Origin: Alkalihalobacillus sp. AL-G
GTDB taxonomy: Bacteria; Bacillota; Bacilli; Bacillales; Fictibacillaceae
Length of the DNA stretch: 64,000 nt
NCBI RefSeq assembly: GCF_030643805.1
Contig: NZ_CP094656.1
Span: forward strand, 2,294,001-2,358,000
Direction of reading: 5' to 3'
The translations under genes were made by a program, and so were the position numbers. Below are positions 47,386 through 55,401 of the stretch, piece by piece (the first letter of the stretch is position 1; each line of letters starts with the position of its first letter). The notes beneath the pieces were generated by a model. That model ran no database searches, was not told the DNA's origin, and saw only the letters and a program-made list of their open reading frames with translations.

Positions 47386-48006
47386 ATGCACAACCGACAT
47401 ATTCTCAAAACCGTAGAAGAAATGATAACCTGTACTGATACATTTCGTGCCACGATCGGTGATACAGCTCCTCTCTTTCAAACAGCTGCAGTCATTGATT
47501 CCGAAATAAAACCGATCAAGTTGGAGGATTACCTCGGAAAATGGACCGTGCTTTTCTTTTACCCGAGTGATTTTACATTTGTCTGACCGACTGAACTTGC
47601 GGCGGTCGCTGCTGTTTATTCTGATTTGCAGAAGATGAACACAGAAGTTCTAGCAATCAGTACCGATAGTGTCTATTCTCACAAAGTGTATTTGGAAACG
47701 TCGAAAAAGTTAAAGCAAGTAAAGTTTCCGGTCGTCAGTGATCGAAACCAACTGATCAGTAGAGCGTATCAAGTACTGGATTGCTCAGTAGGCGCTTCAT
47801 TTCGTGCTACGGTTGTCATCGATCCGGAAGGGGTTATTGTCTGTAAAACGGTATATCCGAATGATGTCGGCCGGAATATAGACGAATTATTACGTTTGGT
47901 TCAGGCCATACGTTATTCAAGACAACATAAAAAAGCGACCCCTGCCCACTGGGAGCCGGGTGACGAGGGAATCCGACGGGATCAAAATCGAATAGGGAGC
48001 GAGTGA
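47386..48006 (+). CDS. Selenocysteine-containing peroxiredoxin (AhpC/Prx family)
   Basis: 206 residues if the in-frame TGA at 47584-47586 is selenocysteine (U67). The start ATG lies 6 nt after AGGTGA; a TTG directly before it is also in frame. The protein is a typical AhpC/TSA peroxiredoxin: [13 protein letters not shown], the [19 protein letters not shown] active site where U replaces the peroxidatic cysteine, [12 protein letters not shown], the conserved [12 protein letters not shown] strand and a C-terminal [11 protein letters not shown] tail. Relatives have a resolving cysteine in the VCP before that tail; here it reads ATP, so the enzyme probably uses an external thiol or a 1-Cys-like mechanism. 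It reduces hydrogen peroxide or organic peroxides. A SECIS-like hairpin follows the TGA and a 12-bp terminator closes the gene. Confidence 0.88.
47584..47612 (+). promoter_or_regulatory. UGA(Sec) codon and bacterial SECIS-like hairpin
   Basis: TGA at 47584-47586, hairpin GCGGC (47599-47603), loop GGTC, GCTGC (47608-47612; one G-U pair). The loop begins 18 nt after the UGA. GGUC is part of the loop that SelB recognises in the E. coli fdhF element. Confidence 0.78.
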
Positions 48007-48019
48007 GAATATTTATAGA

Positions 48020-48055
48020 ACGGGGCTGACTAATTTTAAGTCAGCCCCGTATTTT
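48020..48055. terminator. Bidirectional terminator between the peroxiredoxin gene and yyaL
   Basis: ACGGGGCTGACT pairs perfectly with AGTCAGCCCCGT (12 bp), followed by a T-rich stretch. Confidence 0.92.
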
Positions 48056-48067
48056 ATATTAGATCGG

Positions 48068-49972
48068 CTATATAAGCTTTGTTAATATGGAATCCAAGTC
48101 TGTGGTTGGGCGTTCACAATGGAAATTTTCACAAAAATACACAGTTGGTTTGTCATCAATCTGTTCGTATTCATTTGCAAAGGACGCTAAAGATGCGAGA
48201 TTTAGTCCAGAATTAGATGATAGTACCGTAACTTCTGGTAAAAAACGCTCGTGAAGTTTCTTTAAAAATGTTTGGACTTCCGGATCCTCGGATAAGCCCA
48301 ACACCACAACTTCCTTACCTTTTAAATGGGTTAACAAAAATGCTTCAAGTAAGTGGGCAGAGCCATTCGGATAGTGAGAGACTTCCCCTGAAAATACGTT
48401 GAACAACTTGTTTAAAAGCTCCTCGAAACGGGTTTCTCCCGTCAATTTGGCGAGTCTCCATAGCTGGTTGGCTGCAACACTATTCCCTGAGGGAGTCGCA
48501 CCGTCATATAGTTCCTTTGGTCGAAGGATGAGCTGCTCAGAATCATGTCCAGAAAGGTAAAAGCCACCACCTTCTTTGTCCCAGAACAATTCGATCATCT
48601 CCTCGGTAAGCTGCTTTGCCTTCCCGAGATAGTCAAGTTCATATGTTGTTTCGTATAGCTCAATGGACGCCCATAGCAGGTTCGCATAATCGTCGAGGTA
48701 ACCATTGTATGCCGTTTCACCATCTCTGAACCGTGCCTGTAACCGACCTTCAATCACCATGTTTTCATTGATAAATCGATAGGACCGCTTAGCCATTACA
48801 GTGTAATCAGCATTATTGAAAACGCGCCCTGCCTTTGCGAGAGCGGCAATCATATACCCGTTCCACGAGGTCAGAATTTTATCGTCTTTGTGTGGGTGGA
48901 TGCGTTCGTCACGGATTTGAAACAACTGTCGCTTCGCTTCCTCCATATTCACTAGAAGCGCGTCAACAGATAGTCCTTCTTCCTCTGCAATATTTTCAAC
49001 TCTTGCATGAATCAGGTTCGGTATGTTGTTCCCTTCAAAGTTTCCTTTTTCCGTTATATCGTATACCTGACAGAACAAATCACCCTTTTTTTCACCGAGA
49101 TGTACAATGATCTCTTTAGGATTCCAAACGTAAAACTTACCTTCCATGCCTTCCGAGTCGGCATCCTCTGCACTATAAAAACCACCGAGAGGGTCAGTCA
49201 TGTCGCGCTCAACATATTCAAAAATTTCCTGTACAACCGTTTTGTACCTCTCGTTTTTCGTGACCGTGAAAGCATCAATATAGGCATTGGCGAGCAGGGC
49301 ATTATCATACAGCATCTTTTCAAAATGCGGTACCAACCATTCCTGATCAACGGAATAACGGGCAAATCCGCCTCCCAAATGGTCATAGATCCCGCCTTTA
49401 GCCATCGAATCAAGCGTTGTTGTCACATAGTTGAGGGCTTGCTTTTCCCCGGTCCACCTGTGATACTTTAGTAAAAACGTTAGTAAATGAGGCGTCGGGA
49501 ATTTAGGAGCCTGACCGAAACCACCATAGATCGTATCGAATGTTCTACTTAATTGGTTGTAGCATCGATGAAGCACTTTTTCCTCTAGCTGTTCACCTTG
49601 CTCTGCTCGAACTTTTTCCTGAAGCGAGTTAGTAATTTTATCACCGATATTTTGGATTTTCTCAGGATTCTCTATGTATTGATCATATAGCTGTGTAATG
49701 ACGTCCTTGAAACCAGGCTGTCCATATCGGCCCTCTTTCGGAAAATAGACCCCGCCGTAAAATGGCTTTTGGTTAGGTGTCAGAAAAACATGCAGCGGCC
49801 AACCACCTTGACCAGTGAGACCCTGTACGACCTTCATATAAATATGGTCAATATCTGGACGTTCTTCCCGATCGACTTTGATGGATACGAAACGATCATT
49901 TAATAGCTCTGCAACCTCTTCGTCAGCGAACGATTCCCTGTGCATAACATGGCACCAATGGCAAGTACTCAT
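48068..49972 (-). CDS. yyaL: YyaL (DUF255, thioredoxin-like plus glycosidase-like), main 3' part
   Basis: 634 codons from an ATG that precedes AGT-ACT-TGC, encoding STCHWCHVMHRESFADEEVA. This is the thioredoxin-like DUF255 domain starting at its active site CHWC, followed by a long (alpha/alpha)6 barrel region (GGFGQAPKFPTPHLLTF and GGIYDHLGGGFARYSVDQEW). Full YyaL proteins have about 690 residues. The first 56 lie in a separate frame (50178-50011) cut off by a TAG. Joining the parts without the 44-nt gap gives 688 residues. The ATG has AAAGG 6 nt upstream, so independent reinitiation is possible. Function: unknown, thioredoxin-like. Confidence 0.8.
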   Translation of the reverse strand: MSTCHWCHVMHRESFADEEVAELLNDRFVSIKVDREERPDIDHIYMKVVQGLTGQGGWPLHVFLTPNQKPFYGGVYFPKEGRYGQPGFKDVITQLYDQYIENPEKIQNIGDKITNSLQEKVRAEQGEQLEEKVLHRCYNQLSRTFDTIYGGFGQAPKFPTPHLLTFLLKYHRWTGEKQALNYVTTTLDSMAKGGIYDHLGGGFARYSVDQEWLVPHFEKMLYDNALLANAYIDAFTVTKNERYKTVVQEIFEYVERDMTDPLGGFYSAEDADSEGMEGKFYVWNPKEIIVHLGEKKGDLFCQVYDITEKGNFEGNNIPNLIHARVENIAEEEGLSVDALLVNMEEAKRQLFQIRDERIHPHKDDKILTSWNGYMIAALAKAGRVFNNADYTVMAKRSYRFINENMVIEGRLQARFRDGETAYNGYLDDYANLLWASIELYETTYELDYLGKAKQLTEEMIELFWDKEGGGFYLSGHDSEQLILRPKELYDGATPSGNSVAANQLWRLAKLTGETRFEELLNKLFNVFSGEVSHYPNGSAHLLEAFLLTHLKGKEVVVLGLSEDPEVQTFLKKLHERFLPEVTVLSSNSGLNLASLASFANEYEQIDDKPTVYFCENFHCERPTTDLDSILTKLI

Positions 49973-50010
49973 AGGAAACCTTTATTTATTATTCAATATT
50001 AGTCCCACTA
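49967..50010 (-). other. 44-nt intervening sequence inside yyaL
   Basis: On the minus strand the first frame ends ...GGT TAT AGC then TAG. After 44 nt the frame resumes at ACT TGC CAT, with AGT as the last codon of the gap. The gap is not a multiple of three and has stops in all frames. AGC (before) and AGT (end of gap) are both read by the same serine tRNA. A short hairpin, TAGT-GGG-ACTA, begins right at the TAG. AAAGG and ATG occur before the resumption. Confidence 0.7.
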
Positions 50011-50178
50011 GCTATAACCGATAGATACAAATACAGGCTTACCTTCTTCTTTAGCTTTTTTGAATGCCTCTACTCCCCACGGATACCAGTCAACGGGGTT
50101 GTGAGCGTGTTGCAATAAATAGGGTGATTTCTCATTTATCAATCTATTTGGTTTGTGTCCTTCTACGAACTCTTTCAT
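50008..50178 (-). pseudogene. yyaL: YyaL N-terminal part, ends at TAG
   Basis: 56 codons ending SIGYS then TAG. The sequence contains the family start [20 protein letters not shown] and WYPWG, so it is the missing N-terminus of yyaL and is otherwise in good condition. AAGGA lies 10 nt before the ATG. Whether it is joined to the main part by some recoding, or the gene is simply broken, cannot be decided here. Confidence 0.75.
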
Positions 50179-50318
50179 ATAAAACACATCCTTAAAAAGT
50201 ATTTAAGTTCTTTCCATCTTCGCATAAGCGGCGTATCATAACCGCATAGGTTTTTGACTAGGAAAGTTGACTTATCGTCATCGTTAGAGTAACACATTTT
50301 ACCACTTGACATACACAA

Positions 50319-50348
50319 AAAAAGACACCGACCTCCTTGGTCGCTGCC
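50319..50348 (-). terminator. Terminator at the left end of the foreign element
   Basis: CGACC pairs with GGTCG around TCCTT. On the minus strand the stem is followed by seven Ts. Confidence 0.75.
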
Positions 50349-50357
50349 GCATATTTG

Positions 50358-50534
50358 TTATCCCGCTTTTATTCGTTTGTCTCGAATATAATCCTTAAAA
50401 GCCCGTTTAAAACTCGTGATAGCCGCCTCGCTCGGTTCGTTAAGAGCTTGCGATATAATCTCGACCCCGTTCACGACGATAACTTTCTCACGTACGGGCT
50501 CTTGTTTTAGGTCCTCTCGTAGTTGTTTCGTCAT
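50358..50534 (-). CDS. Small phage/plasmid-type protein
   Basis: 58 residues (start MTKQLREDLKQEP, end DYIRDKRIKAG), with GGGGAG 9 nt before the ATG. Its middle (VNGVEIISQALNEPSEAAI) resembles the product of the next small gene, so the two are probably paralogues. Function unknown. Confidence 0.6.
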   Translation of the reverse strand: MTKQLREDLKQEPVREKVIVVNGVEIISQALNEPSEAAITSFKRAFKDYIRDKRIKAG

Positions 50535-50557
50535 TGTACCGTGCTCCCCTCGAAGTG

Positions 50558-50602
50558 TTGGACCGCATTAACACGTCCTTACTCCGTTAAGCACGGGAGG
50601 TC
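50558..50602. repeat. 45-bp repeated module, copy 1
   Basis: Begins TTGGACCG and ends TTAAGCACGGGAGGTC. Closely related to the copy at 57181-57226. Both lie just upstream of a leftward gene of this element, so a shared promoter, operator or leader is likely. Confidence 0.65.
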
Positions 50603-50665
50603 TTTATTCCGATACAAAAATGCAAAAAAATACGCCTAGTATGGAACTAGACGCTATCGATCGAA

Positions 50666-50812
50666 TTATTCTACATCGTATTTCGCTTTTAGGTCTAACA
50701 TTATCTTAACGTAATTTTCGAGAGCCTCTCGGGACGGTTCTCCAACCTCTCGGACCGTAATACCCGTGTCCTCGTGAACATATTCCTTAACGACTGGTTT
50801 ATCTTTTTTCAT
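50666..50812 (-). CDS. Small protein, paralogue of the 50358 product
   Basis: 48 residues from an ATG behind GAGGAGG. Pattern KPVVKEYVHEDTGITVREVG then EPSREALENYVKIMLDLKAKY parallels the preceding small protein. The longer upstream frame overlaps the methyltransferase gene and is not used. Confidence 0.6.
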   Translation of the reverse strand: MKKDKPVVKEYVHEDTGITVREVGEPSREALENYVKIMLDLKAKYDVE

Positions 50813-50837
50813 TGTTCGAGCCTCCTCTTGTGTCCGT

Positions 50838-51740
50838 TTACCACGTAAGTAGTAGTCGGTCGTGGACATCTTCGTTTTCCATAACTGCTCCACTACGTTG
50901 TAGTCGATTTATCATCGAGACTCCACAATTAACGTATTTTCCTCGTTCAAATAAACCATCGGGAATCTCGACGCTTATATCCTCCGACTTCGACTTTTTC
51001 TGACCGTTAATCGATAAAATAACCTTTGCACCACGTTGTTTACATTCGTAAATGGATTGCCATAAGTCCTCTATCTTAAACGATTGTGAACCGTAAAGTA
51101 TCGTTTGACTATGCGTATAGGGAGGGTCGCAATAGACAACGTCCCCTTCTCGAGCTAACGACATCGTCTCTCTAAAATCGTTATTTAAGAACGTTACGTC
51201 GTGTAATAAGTCGTGCCATTCCTTAACCCGTTCCGCAAAAGATGCGGGAGAAATTGGATTATGCGGTCCAATCGGAGTCGACATATAACCGTCCGATTTT
51301 CTGAAACGAATAACCCCCGAATAGCATGTTCTTGTGAGTACCGCAAAGTCTAATCCGTTATGGTTCTCATTAAAACTATCACGTATTTTTAAATAATTTT
51401 CTTTCCTATTATCATTAAAATTTTCGATACATTCCTTGTAGTGGTTAATAAGTGTTTCAGGGTCGTCCTTTACATACTTAAAAACTTCTATAAGTGGTGT
51501 CATAACATCGGACCCCACCGCCTTGTCAAAACTATGTGTTGGCATTAGTTTATCTCTTTTTCTATCACATAAGGTTGCCAATACCGCACCGCTACCCAAG
51601 AATGGCTCGTAATATGAATTAAATTCTCTAGGCATTGTATCGACGATTTCTTCGGCAAACCTTTGTTTATTCCCAATCCACTTTAGTAATTGTGGTAACT
51701 TTTTATTTTTGATGTTTGGCATAACAACATTTCCCCTCAT
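50838..51740 (-). CDS. N6-adenine DNA methyltransferase (D12 class)
   Basis: 300 residues. KWIGNK (20-25) and FLGSGAV (47-53) form the SAM-binding region, and the catalytic motif IV is CDPPY (DPPY at 205-208). This is the modification partner of a type II restriction system; the controller and nuclease genes are divergently transcribed from the other strand 88 nt away. Start ATG at 51740, or at 51722 behind GAGGGG. The recognition site cannot be read from sequence. Confidence 0.88.
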   Translation of the reverse strand: MRGNVVMPNIKNKKLPQLLKWIGNKQRFAEEIVDTMPREFNSYYEPFLGSGAVLATLCDRKRDKLMPTHSFDKAVGSDVMTPLIEVFKYVKDDPETLINHYKECIENFNDNRKENYLKIRDSFNENHNGLDFAVLTRTCYSGVIRFRKSDGYMSTPIGPHNPISPASFAERVKEWHDLLHDVTFLNNDFRETMSLAREGDVVYCDPPYTHSQTILYGSQSFKIEDLWQSIYECKQRGAKVILSINGQKKSKSEDISVEIPDGLFERGKYVNCGVSMINRLQRSGAVMENEDVHDRLLLTW

Positions 51741-51779
51741 ATTATTACTCTATCGGAAATTATATCACATTAAAAATGT

Positions 51780-51807
51780 AACTTATAGTATGTAGATTTA
51801 TTGTCTA
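51780..51807. promoter_or_regulatory. C-box operator of the restriction-modification system
   Basis: AACTTATAGTA, a GT-containing spacer, then AGATTTATTGTCT: two similar inverted half-sites like the C-boxes bound by controller proteins. It sits between the divergent methyltransferase and C genes. The C gene ATG is only 20 nt further on, behind an AATTATAGGC -10-like stretch, which suggests a leaderless C transcript. Confidence 0.6.
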
Positions 51808-51827
51808 CAAAATTATAGGCTTTACAT

Positions 51828-52052
51828 ATGGATAAATTAAACATTAAACAAGAGTTTGGAACTATTGTCAAGGATATTCGAAAAAAGAAAGGCATATCGC
51901 AAGAGGGACTAGCTGAACTAACGGGCTTGCATAGAACTTACATAAGTGATGTAGAGCGGGGGAGTCGCAATATATCAATAGTGAACATGTCCAAAATATG
52001 TCGTGCTTTAGGCGTAAAAATATCCTGTGTTTTTCAAAGAATGGGGGAATGA
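51828..52052 (+). CDS. Restriction-modification controller protein (C protein)
   Basis: 74 residues, XRE-type helix-turn-helix (ISQEGLAELTGLHRTYISDV, then ERGSRNISIVNMSKI). The size, location and upstream C-box fit C proteins, which delay expression of the nuclease until the methylase has protected the genome. It ends 3 nt before the nuclease start. Confidence 0.85.
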   Translation: MDKLNIKQEFGTIVKDIRKKKGISQEGLAELTGLHRTYISDVERGSRNISIVNMSKICRALGVKISCVFQRMGE

Positions 52053-52055
52053 AAA

Positions 52056-52958
52056 TTGCATCCGAATCCGAGATTTCTCAACCGTTCTAATGCGTTTTGG
52101 GGATACGCACAACTTATATCGGAAAAGTTAAAATACTCTAAAGGAGGAAACGTTAAAACCTATACGTCAAATGATGTCATTAAAAAGTTGAATGAACTAG
52201 ATATTAACCTTGATGATGAAATTGTTAAAGACGTACTGGATTACCTCAATTTCCGTGCTGATATTCTTAACAATAAAATAAAACACTTCTTTATGGACGT
52301 AGAAAAGGCACGGTACACATTTAAGAGATTACATAATTATTATCAAGAACAAAATTTCACTTGTAGCCTTCCGTTTAATAAGCAAAAGAGGGAAAAGAAG
52401 GATTATGCTTATTTTACTTGTATCATAAACATTCTAACCGAAAAATACTTACGTAAATATGCGGACGCAAACGGGCTAGTTTACGGTAAAGATATTTATT
52501 TTGACGACGACCCGAGGCAGCTTACATATTTAAAAGATGAAAATAATTATATCGGCGGTATACTCTCGAGAAGGTTTGACGGTGCGTTCCCCGAGACTAT
52601 CAATCCAAAGGCGATTTGGGAGATAAAAGAATATTATTACACTACTACTTTTGGAAGTAGGATTGCGGACGGCGTTTATGAAACTCAATTAGACGGACAT
52701 GAAATAAATGAACTTGCCGAGTTTACTAAAGATGATATAAATCATATCTATTTTATTGATGATTACAATACGTGGTGGAACATGGGTAAGTCATACCTAT
52801 GTAGAATTATTGATATGCTCCATAAAGGTCTTGTTGATGAAGTTATTTTCGGAGAAGAAGTTTTATTGAGATGGGAGTATGTATTATCAGTAATTGTAGA
52901 AGGTAAAAAAAGTGATACGGTGGAACCGCATAATCAAGTTGTTAAAGAAGTAAAGTAA
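52056..52958 (+). CDS. Type II restriction endonuclease, PD-(D/E)XK type
   Basis: 300 residues starting with TTG behind GGGGGAA. The candidate catalytic motif is D175 (SRRFDGAFPE) with E189-I-K191 (AIWEIKEYY), the PD-(D/E)XK pattern, followed by GSRIADGVYETQLDG, a conserved-looking stretch. The gene is directly behind the C gene and opposite the methyltransferase, so the nuclease role is strongly supported by context. The cut site is unknown. Confidence 0.78.
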   Translation: MHPNPRFLNRSNAFWGYAQLISEKLKYSKGGNVKTYTSNDVIKKLNELDINLDDEIVKDVLDYLNFRADILNNKIKHFFMDVEKARYTFKRLHNYYQEQNFTCSLPFNKQKREKKDYAYFTCIINILTEKYLRKYADANGLVYGKDIYFDDDPRQLTYLKDENNYIGGILSRRFDGAFPETINPKAIWEIKEYYYTTTFGSRIADGVYETQLDGHEINELAEFTKDDINHIYFIDDYNTWWNMGKSYLCRIIDMLHKGLVDEVIFGEEVLLRWEYVLSVIVEGKKSDTVEPHNQVVKEVK

Positions 52959-53020
52959 TTAAAAAATTACGGGGGAGTATAACACTCCGCCCGTTTTTAG
53001 TTTTGTTGCATATGGGAGGT

Positions 53021-53338
53021 TTAACGATTCCCCCGTCCTCGACCTTTATACTTCGACTTCCTCGTTTGGAGCTCGGTAATGTCGTCGACCGTCTCCTCTG
53101 CGATAACTCGTCCGTCTAGTACCGTCTGAAATACGATAGGTTGACCTTCGTGTCCTCCCCCGACACTCGAGATAATGTCGAGGATTTGGTCTTGTCGCAT
53201 TGCATTAGCGTGGTACGGGTCGATAATGCGGAATAGGTTCTTGTTGCCCGTAGTTAATGTCGTGTAATGCGAATATCGATTTTCTATAAGCTGAGCTTTA
53301 TCGAACTTATCTGAAGCGTTCGTCGTTGGCAGCCTCAA
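53021..53338 (-). CDS. Phage-like protein, tail or structural fragment
   Basis: 105 residues with a C-terminal PIVFQTVLDGRVIAEETVDD and a basic RGRGRGNR end, similar to the C-terminal ends of tape-measure-like proteins. The TTG start overlaps the stop of the preceding gene (TTGA), so it may be translated by coupling. A remnant or a small independent gene; low certainty about function. Confidence 0.45.
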   Translation of the reverse strand: MRLPTTNASDKFDKAQLIENRYSHYTTLTTGNKNLFRIIDPYHANAMRQDQILDIISSVGGGHEGQPIVFQTVLDGRVIAEETVDDITELQTRKSKYKGRGRGNR

Positions 53339-53551
53339 TTGATTTCGTTGTATCTCTGGTATTGATTCTTTCGTCTTTTACCGTAGCAGTATTTACACTT
53401 CGAACCCGTGAGCCCCGTTAGCGTTTTTGTGATATTCGTCGATCGTACGATAAGCCTCACATGAACTACACATTTTCGCTAAGGTTACTCCGTCCTCTCC
53501 GTGCCTTACCGTGATAAGTGGATATTTCGTCTTTGGACCACGTTTGCCCAT
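53335..53551 (-). CDS. Zinc-ribbon small protein with a +1 frameshift
   Basis: From an ATG behind AAGGAGG the frame encodes GKRGPKTKYPLITVRHG, MCSSCEAYRTIDEYHKNAN and GAHGFE, then stops two codons later. Skipping one G at 53398 continues as CKYCYGKRRKNQYQRYNEIN and stops at 53335. The joined protein has two CxxC pairs (CSSC, CKYC) as in small phage zinc-ribbon proteins. Whether this is programmed +1 shifting, a mutation or an error is not known. Confidence 0.6.
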
Positions 53552-53701
53552 ATATTCAAAAACCTCCTTGATTATAATAATGGACGGTCCATTAACCGCC
53601 TTCAATTTAATAAGACGGCTCCGCATATAGGAACCGCCTCTTTTTCCGTTCTTCTATTATTAAAGGGAGTTGTTAAATACACATGGTTAAGGGGTTTCGA
53701 C

Positions 53702-53908
53702 TTACTTTGTCTTCTCTCTCGCTTTAACTTGATTTTGACGTAAAGCGATTTTTATTGCCGTTTTTATAGTTGCATACTCGAGTCTTCGACATTTACGAGC
53801 GATATATTTCGCCATTTCGTAGTCGTCCGAGGTAACGTCATCCCGATCGAGGTTCTTTAGTCTTCGATATTCCTCATCGAAGTCGGTTATCCGTTCTTGT
53901 GTCCCCAT
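53702..53908 (-). CDS. Small helical protein
   Basis: 68 charged residues, no family recognised. The ATG overlaps the stop of the gene before it by one base (TAATG), so the two are coupled. Confidence 0.55.
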   Translation of the reverse strand: MGTQERITDFDEEYRRLKNLDRDDVTSDDYEMAKYIARKCRRLEYATIKTAIKIALRQNQVKAREKTK

Positions 53909-54654
53909 TATTCCGAATCTCCTTCGTCGCCGCCGTTATATTTCTCGAAGTATCCCTCGGGGTCGTTGACGTAGTGAGACGCAAGCGGCGAGATTTCCAT
54001 TAGTGCCCGCTTTTCGAGGTCGCCATATAACGGGGTCTCGAGTTGTTGTCGAGCGATTGCGATTCGTTGTTTAACCTCGTCGGCTCCCTCTGGGAGTGAA
54101 CGACTATCCACGTCCGTATAGAGTTGTCCGAGTTGGTTCTTTGTTTGTAGCCTTTCTGATCCGTTCTCGATACCGTTCACGACGTTTTGGGATAACGAGA
54201 GTACCTTGCCTTTTATGTCCCGAGCGAGAGCGGGTTCGTCCGTTAGGTTTACGAGCTCTTGTAGTGCCTCCGTAGCCGCTTTCGTGTTGGTTGCGAATAG
54301 GACTTTCCCCTCGAGCTCCATCGCCTTTTGTTCGAATAGCTTACGCTTTTGGTCGTCGACTTTCGGGAGCTCTGACGTGAGATAGTTCTCGCCGCTTTCG
54401 ATAGCCGCTTTTAGTTTCGCATTGGATTCCGTCTTGAACCCTCGAGCGTCCTCCATTAGCTTGCGTTCGAAAGTCGCTTGTAGTTTCGAGATTTGAGCTT
54501 GTTTTCCCTCGAGTGATAGTTCTCGGTTCTGGTTGATGATTCGCTTTTGAGCTCTAAAATCGTCGAGAGCTCCTCTCGTGAATGCGGTCATTTCTCCCCG
54601 TAGTGTGTTCGAAAAACTGATGCCCCCGTGTAGTTGTTCTAGTTTCTTAGACAT
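53908..54654 (-). CDS. Coiled-coil protein of unknown function
   Basis: 248 residues, highly charged and almost entirely helical, no membrane segment. The acidic tail ends EKYNGGDEGDSE. It resembles phage scaffold or minor structural proteins in general style but no family is recognised. GGAGAGG is upstream of the ATG. Confidence 0.6.
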   Translation of the reverse strand: MSKKLEQLHGGISFSNTLRGEMTAFTRGALDDFRAQKRIINQNRELSLEGKQAQISKLQATFERKLMEDARGFKTESNAKLKAAIESGENYLTSELPKVDDQKRKLFEQKAMELEGKVLFATNTKAATEALQELVNLTDEPALARDIKGKVLSLSQNVVNGIENGSERLQTKNQLGQLYTDVDSRSLPEGADEVKQRIAIARQQLETPLYGDLEKRALMEISPLASHYVNDPEGYFEKYNGGDEGDSE

Positions 54655-54705
54655 AGATAATCCTCTCCTTGTGGTTAGTAGTTTTATTTGAGTGTGTGGA
54701 CCTTC

Positions 54706-55080
54706 TTAGAGGTCTACTATTACGCTTTCCTTTCGTGTAACTCCGTCGGTCGCTAACATGAAAGCCCGTCTCATTTTCGAGCTCGTTCCGTGTACCCGAC
54801 GCATATAGATTTCGAGATTCATTTTCGGCATAGTCGCCGCTCCTCCGAGCTTTTCGTTGACGCCCTTGTATCCGAACATGAGTTTATTCGGGCTCCGTAT
54901 CATTAATAATTCGACGTTCTTGTCTAGGTCTCGTATGACGTGATGGAGAGCTCTCCCGACCGCCATTCGTTTCGAATAGACCTCGTCTCCGATGGCATAA
55001 GCGTCCCCCTCGTCGACTTCGTGTACGGTTAACGATATCTTGACGATGTTCTTCTCGTGTATGATTCTATCATTCTTCAT
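54706..55080 (-). CDS. Unknown small protein of the element
   Basis: 124 residues, mixed alpha/beta, with no recognised domain. GGAGG lies about 10 nt before the ATG. Sits in the leftward gene block with the coiled-coil protein and the XRE-like regulator. Confidence 0.6.
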   Translation of the reverse strand: MKNDRIIHEKNIVKISLTVHEVDEGDAYAIGDEVYSKRMAVGRALHHVIRDLDKNVELLMIRSPNKLMFGYKGVNEKLGGAATMPKMNLEIYMRRVHGTSSKMRRAFMLATDGVTRKESVIVDL

Positions 55081-55098
55081 AATGTCGCCTCCTTTCGT

Positions 55099-55401
55099 TT
55101 AGTTCGATAGTGTGCGTTTTACCTTGTCGAGAGCCTTTTCAAACTCCCGTAGTGGTTCTAACGATTCGAACCCGATTCCATATCGAGCCGCATAGTCGTT
55201 TAGATAACCGCTCGGAGCGTATGACTCGCCCGTCTCGTACCGTTTTACTCGCATTCGATTGACTCCGAGGTCTTTCGCTACGTCGTTCATTGTTTTGTCG
55301 AGAACGGCGGTTCGTATTAGATGCAGTTGGTTTTGTCGTATCACGTTTCCTATCGCCTCCTTTTCGTCTGGTATCGTGTTCATTTCGAACGTTGACCGCA
55401 T
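55099..55401 (-). CDS. XRE-like helix-turn-helix regulator
   Basis: 100 residues. KTMNDVAKDLGVNRMRVKRYETGESYAPS is a helix-turn-helix of the XRE type. Probably regulates this small-gene operon. An in-frame ATG six codons in could also be the start; neither has a strong RBS. Confidence 0.65.
   Translation of the reverse strand: MRSTFEMNTIPDEKEAIGNVIRQNQLHLIRTAVLDKTMNDVAKDLGVNRMRVKRYETGESYAPSGYLNDYAARYGIGFESLEPLREFEKALDKVKRTLSN

Noticed and set aside
47386-48006. Global UGA-to-Cys or UGA-to-Trp recoding
   Set aside because: Many genes here, including this one, end at TGA without read-through into conserved sequence, and Trp is encoded by TGG.
49967-50010. Intron or intein in yyaL
   Set aside because: 44 nt is far too short for any known self-splicing intron, and the stretch has stops, so it is not an intein.
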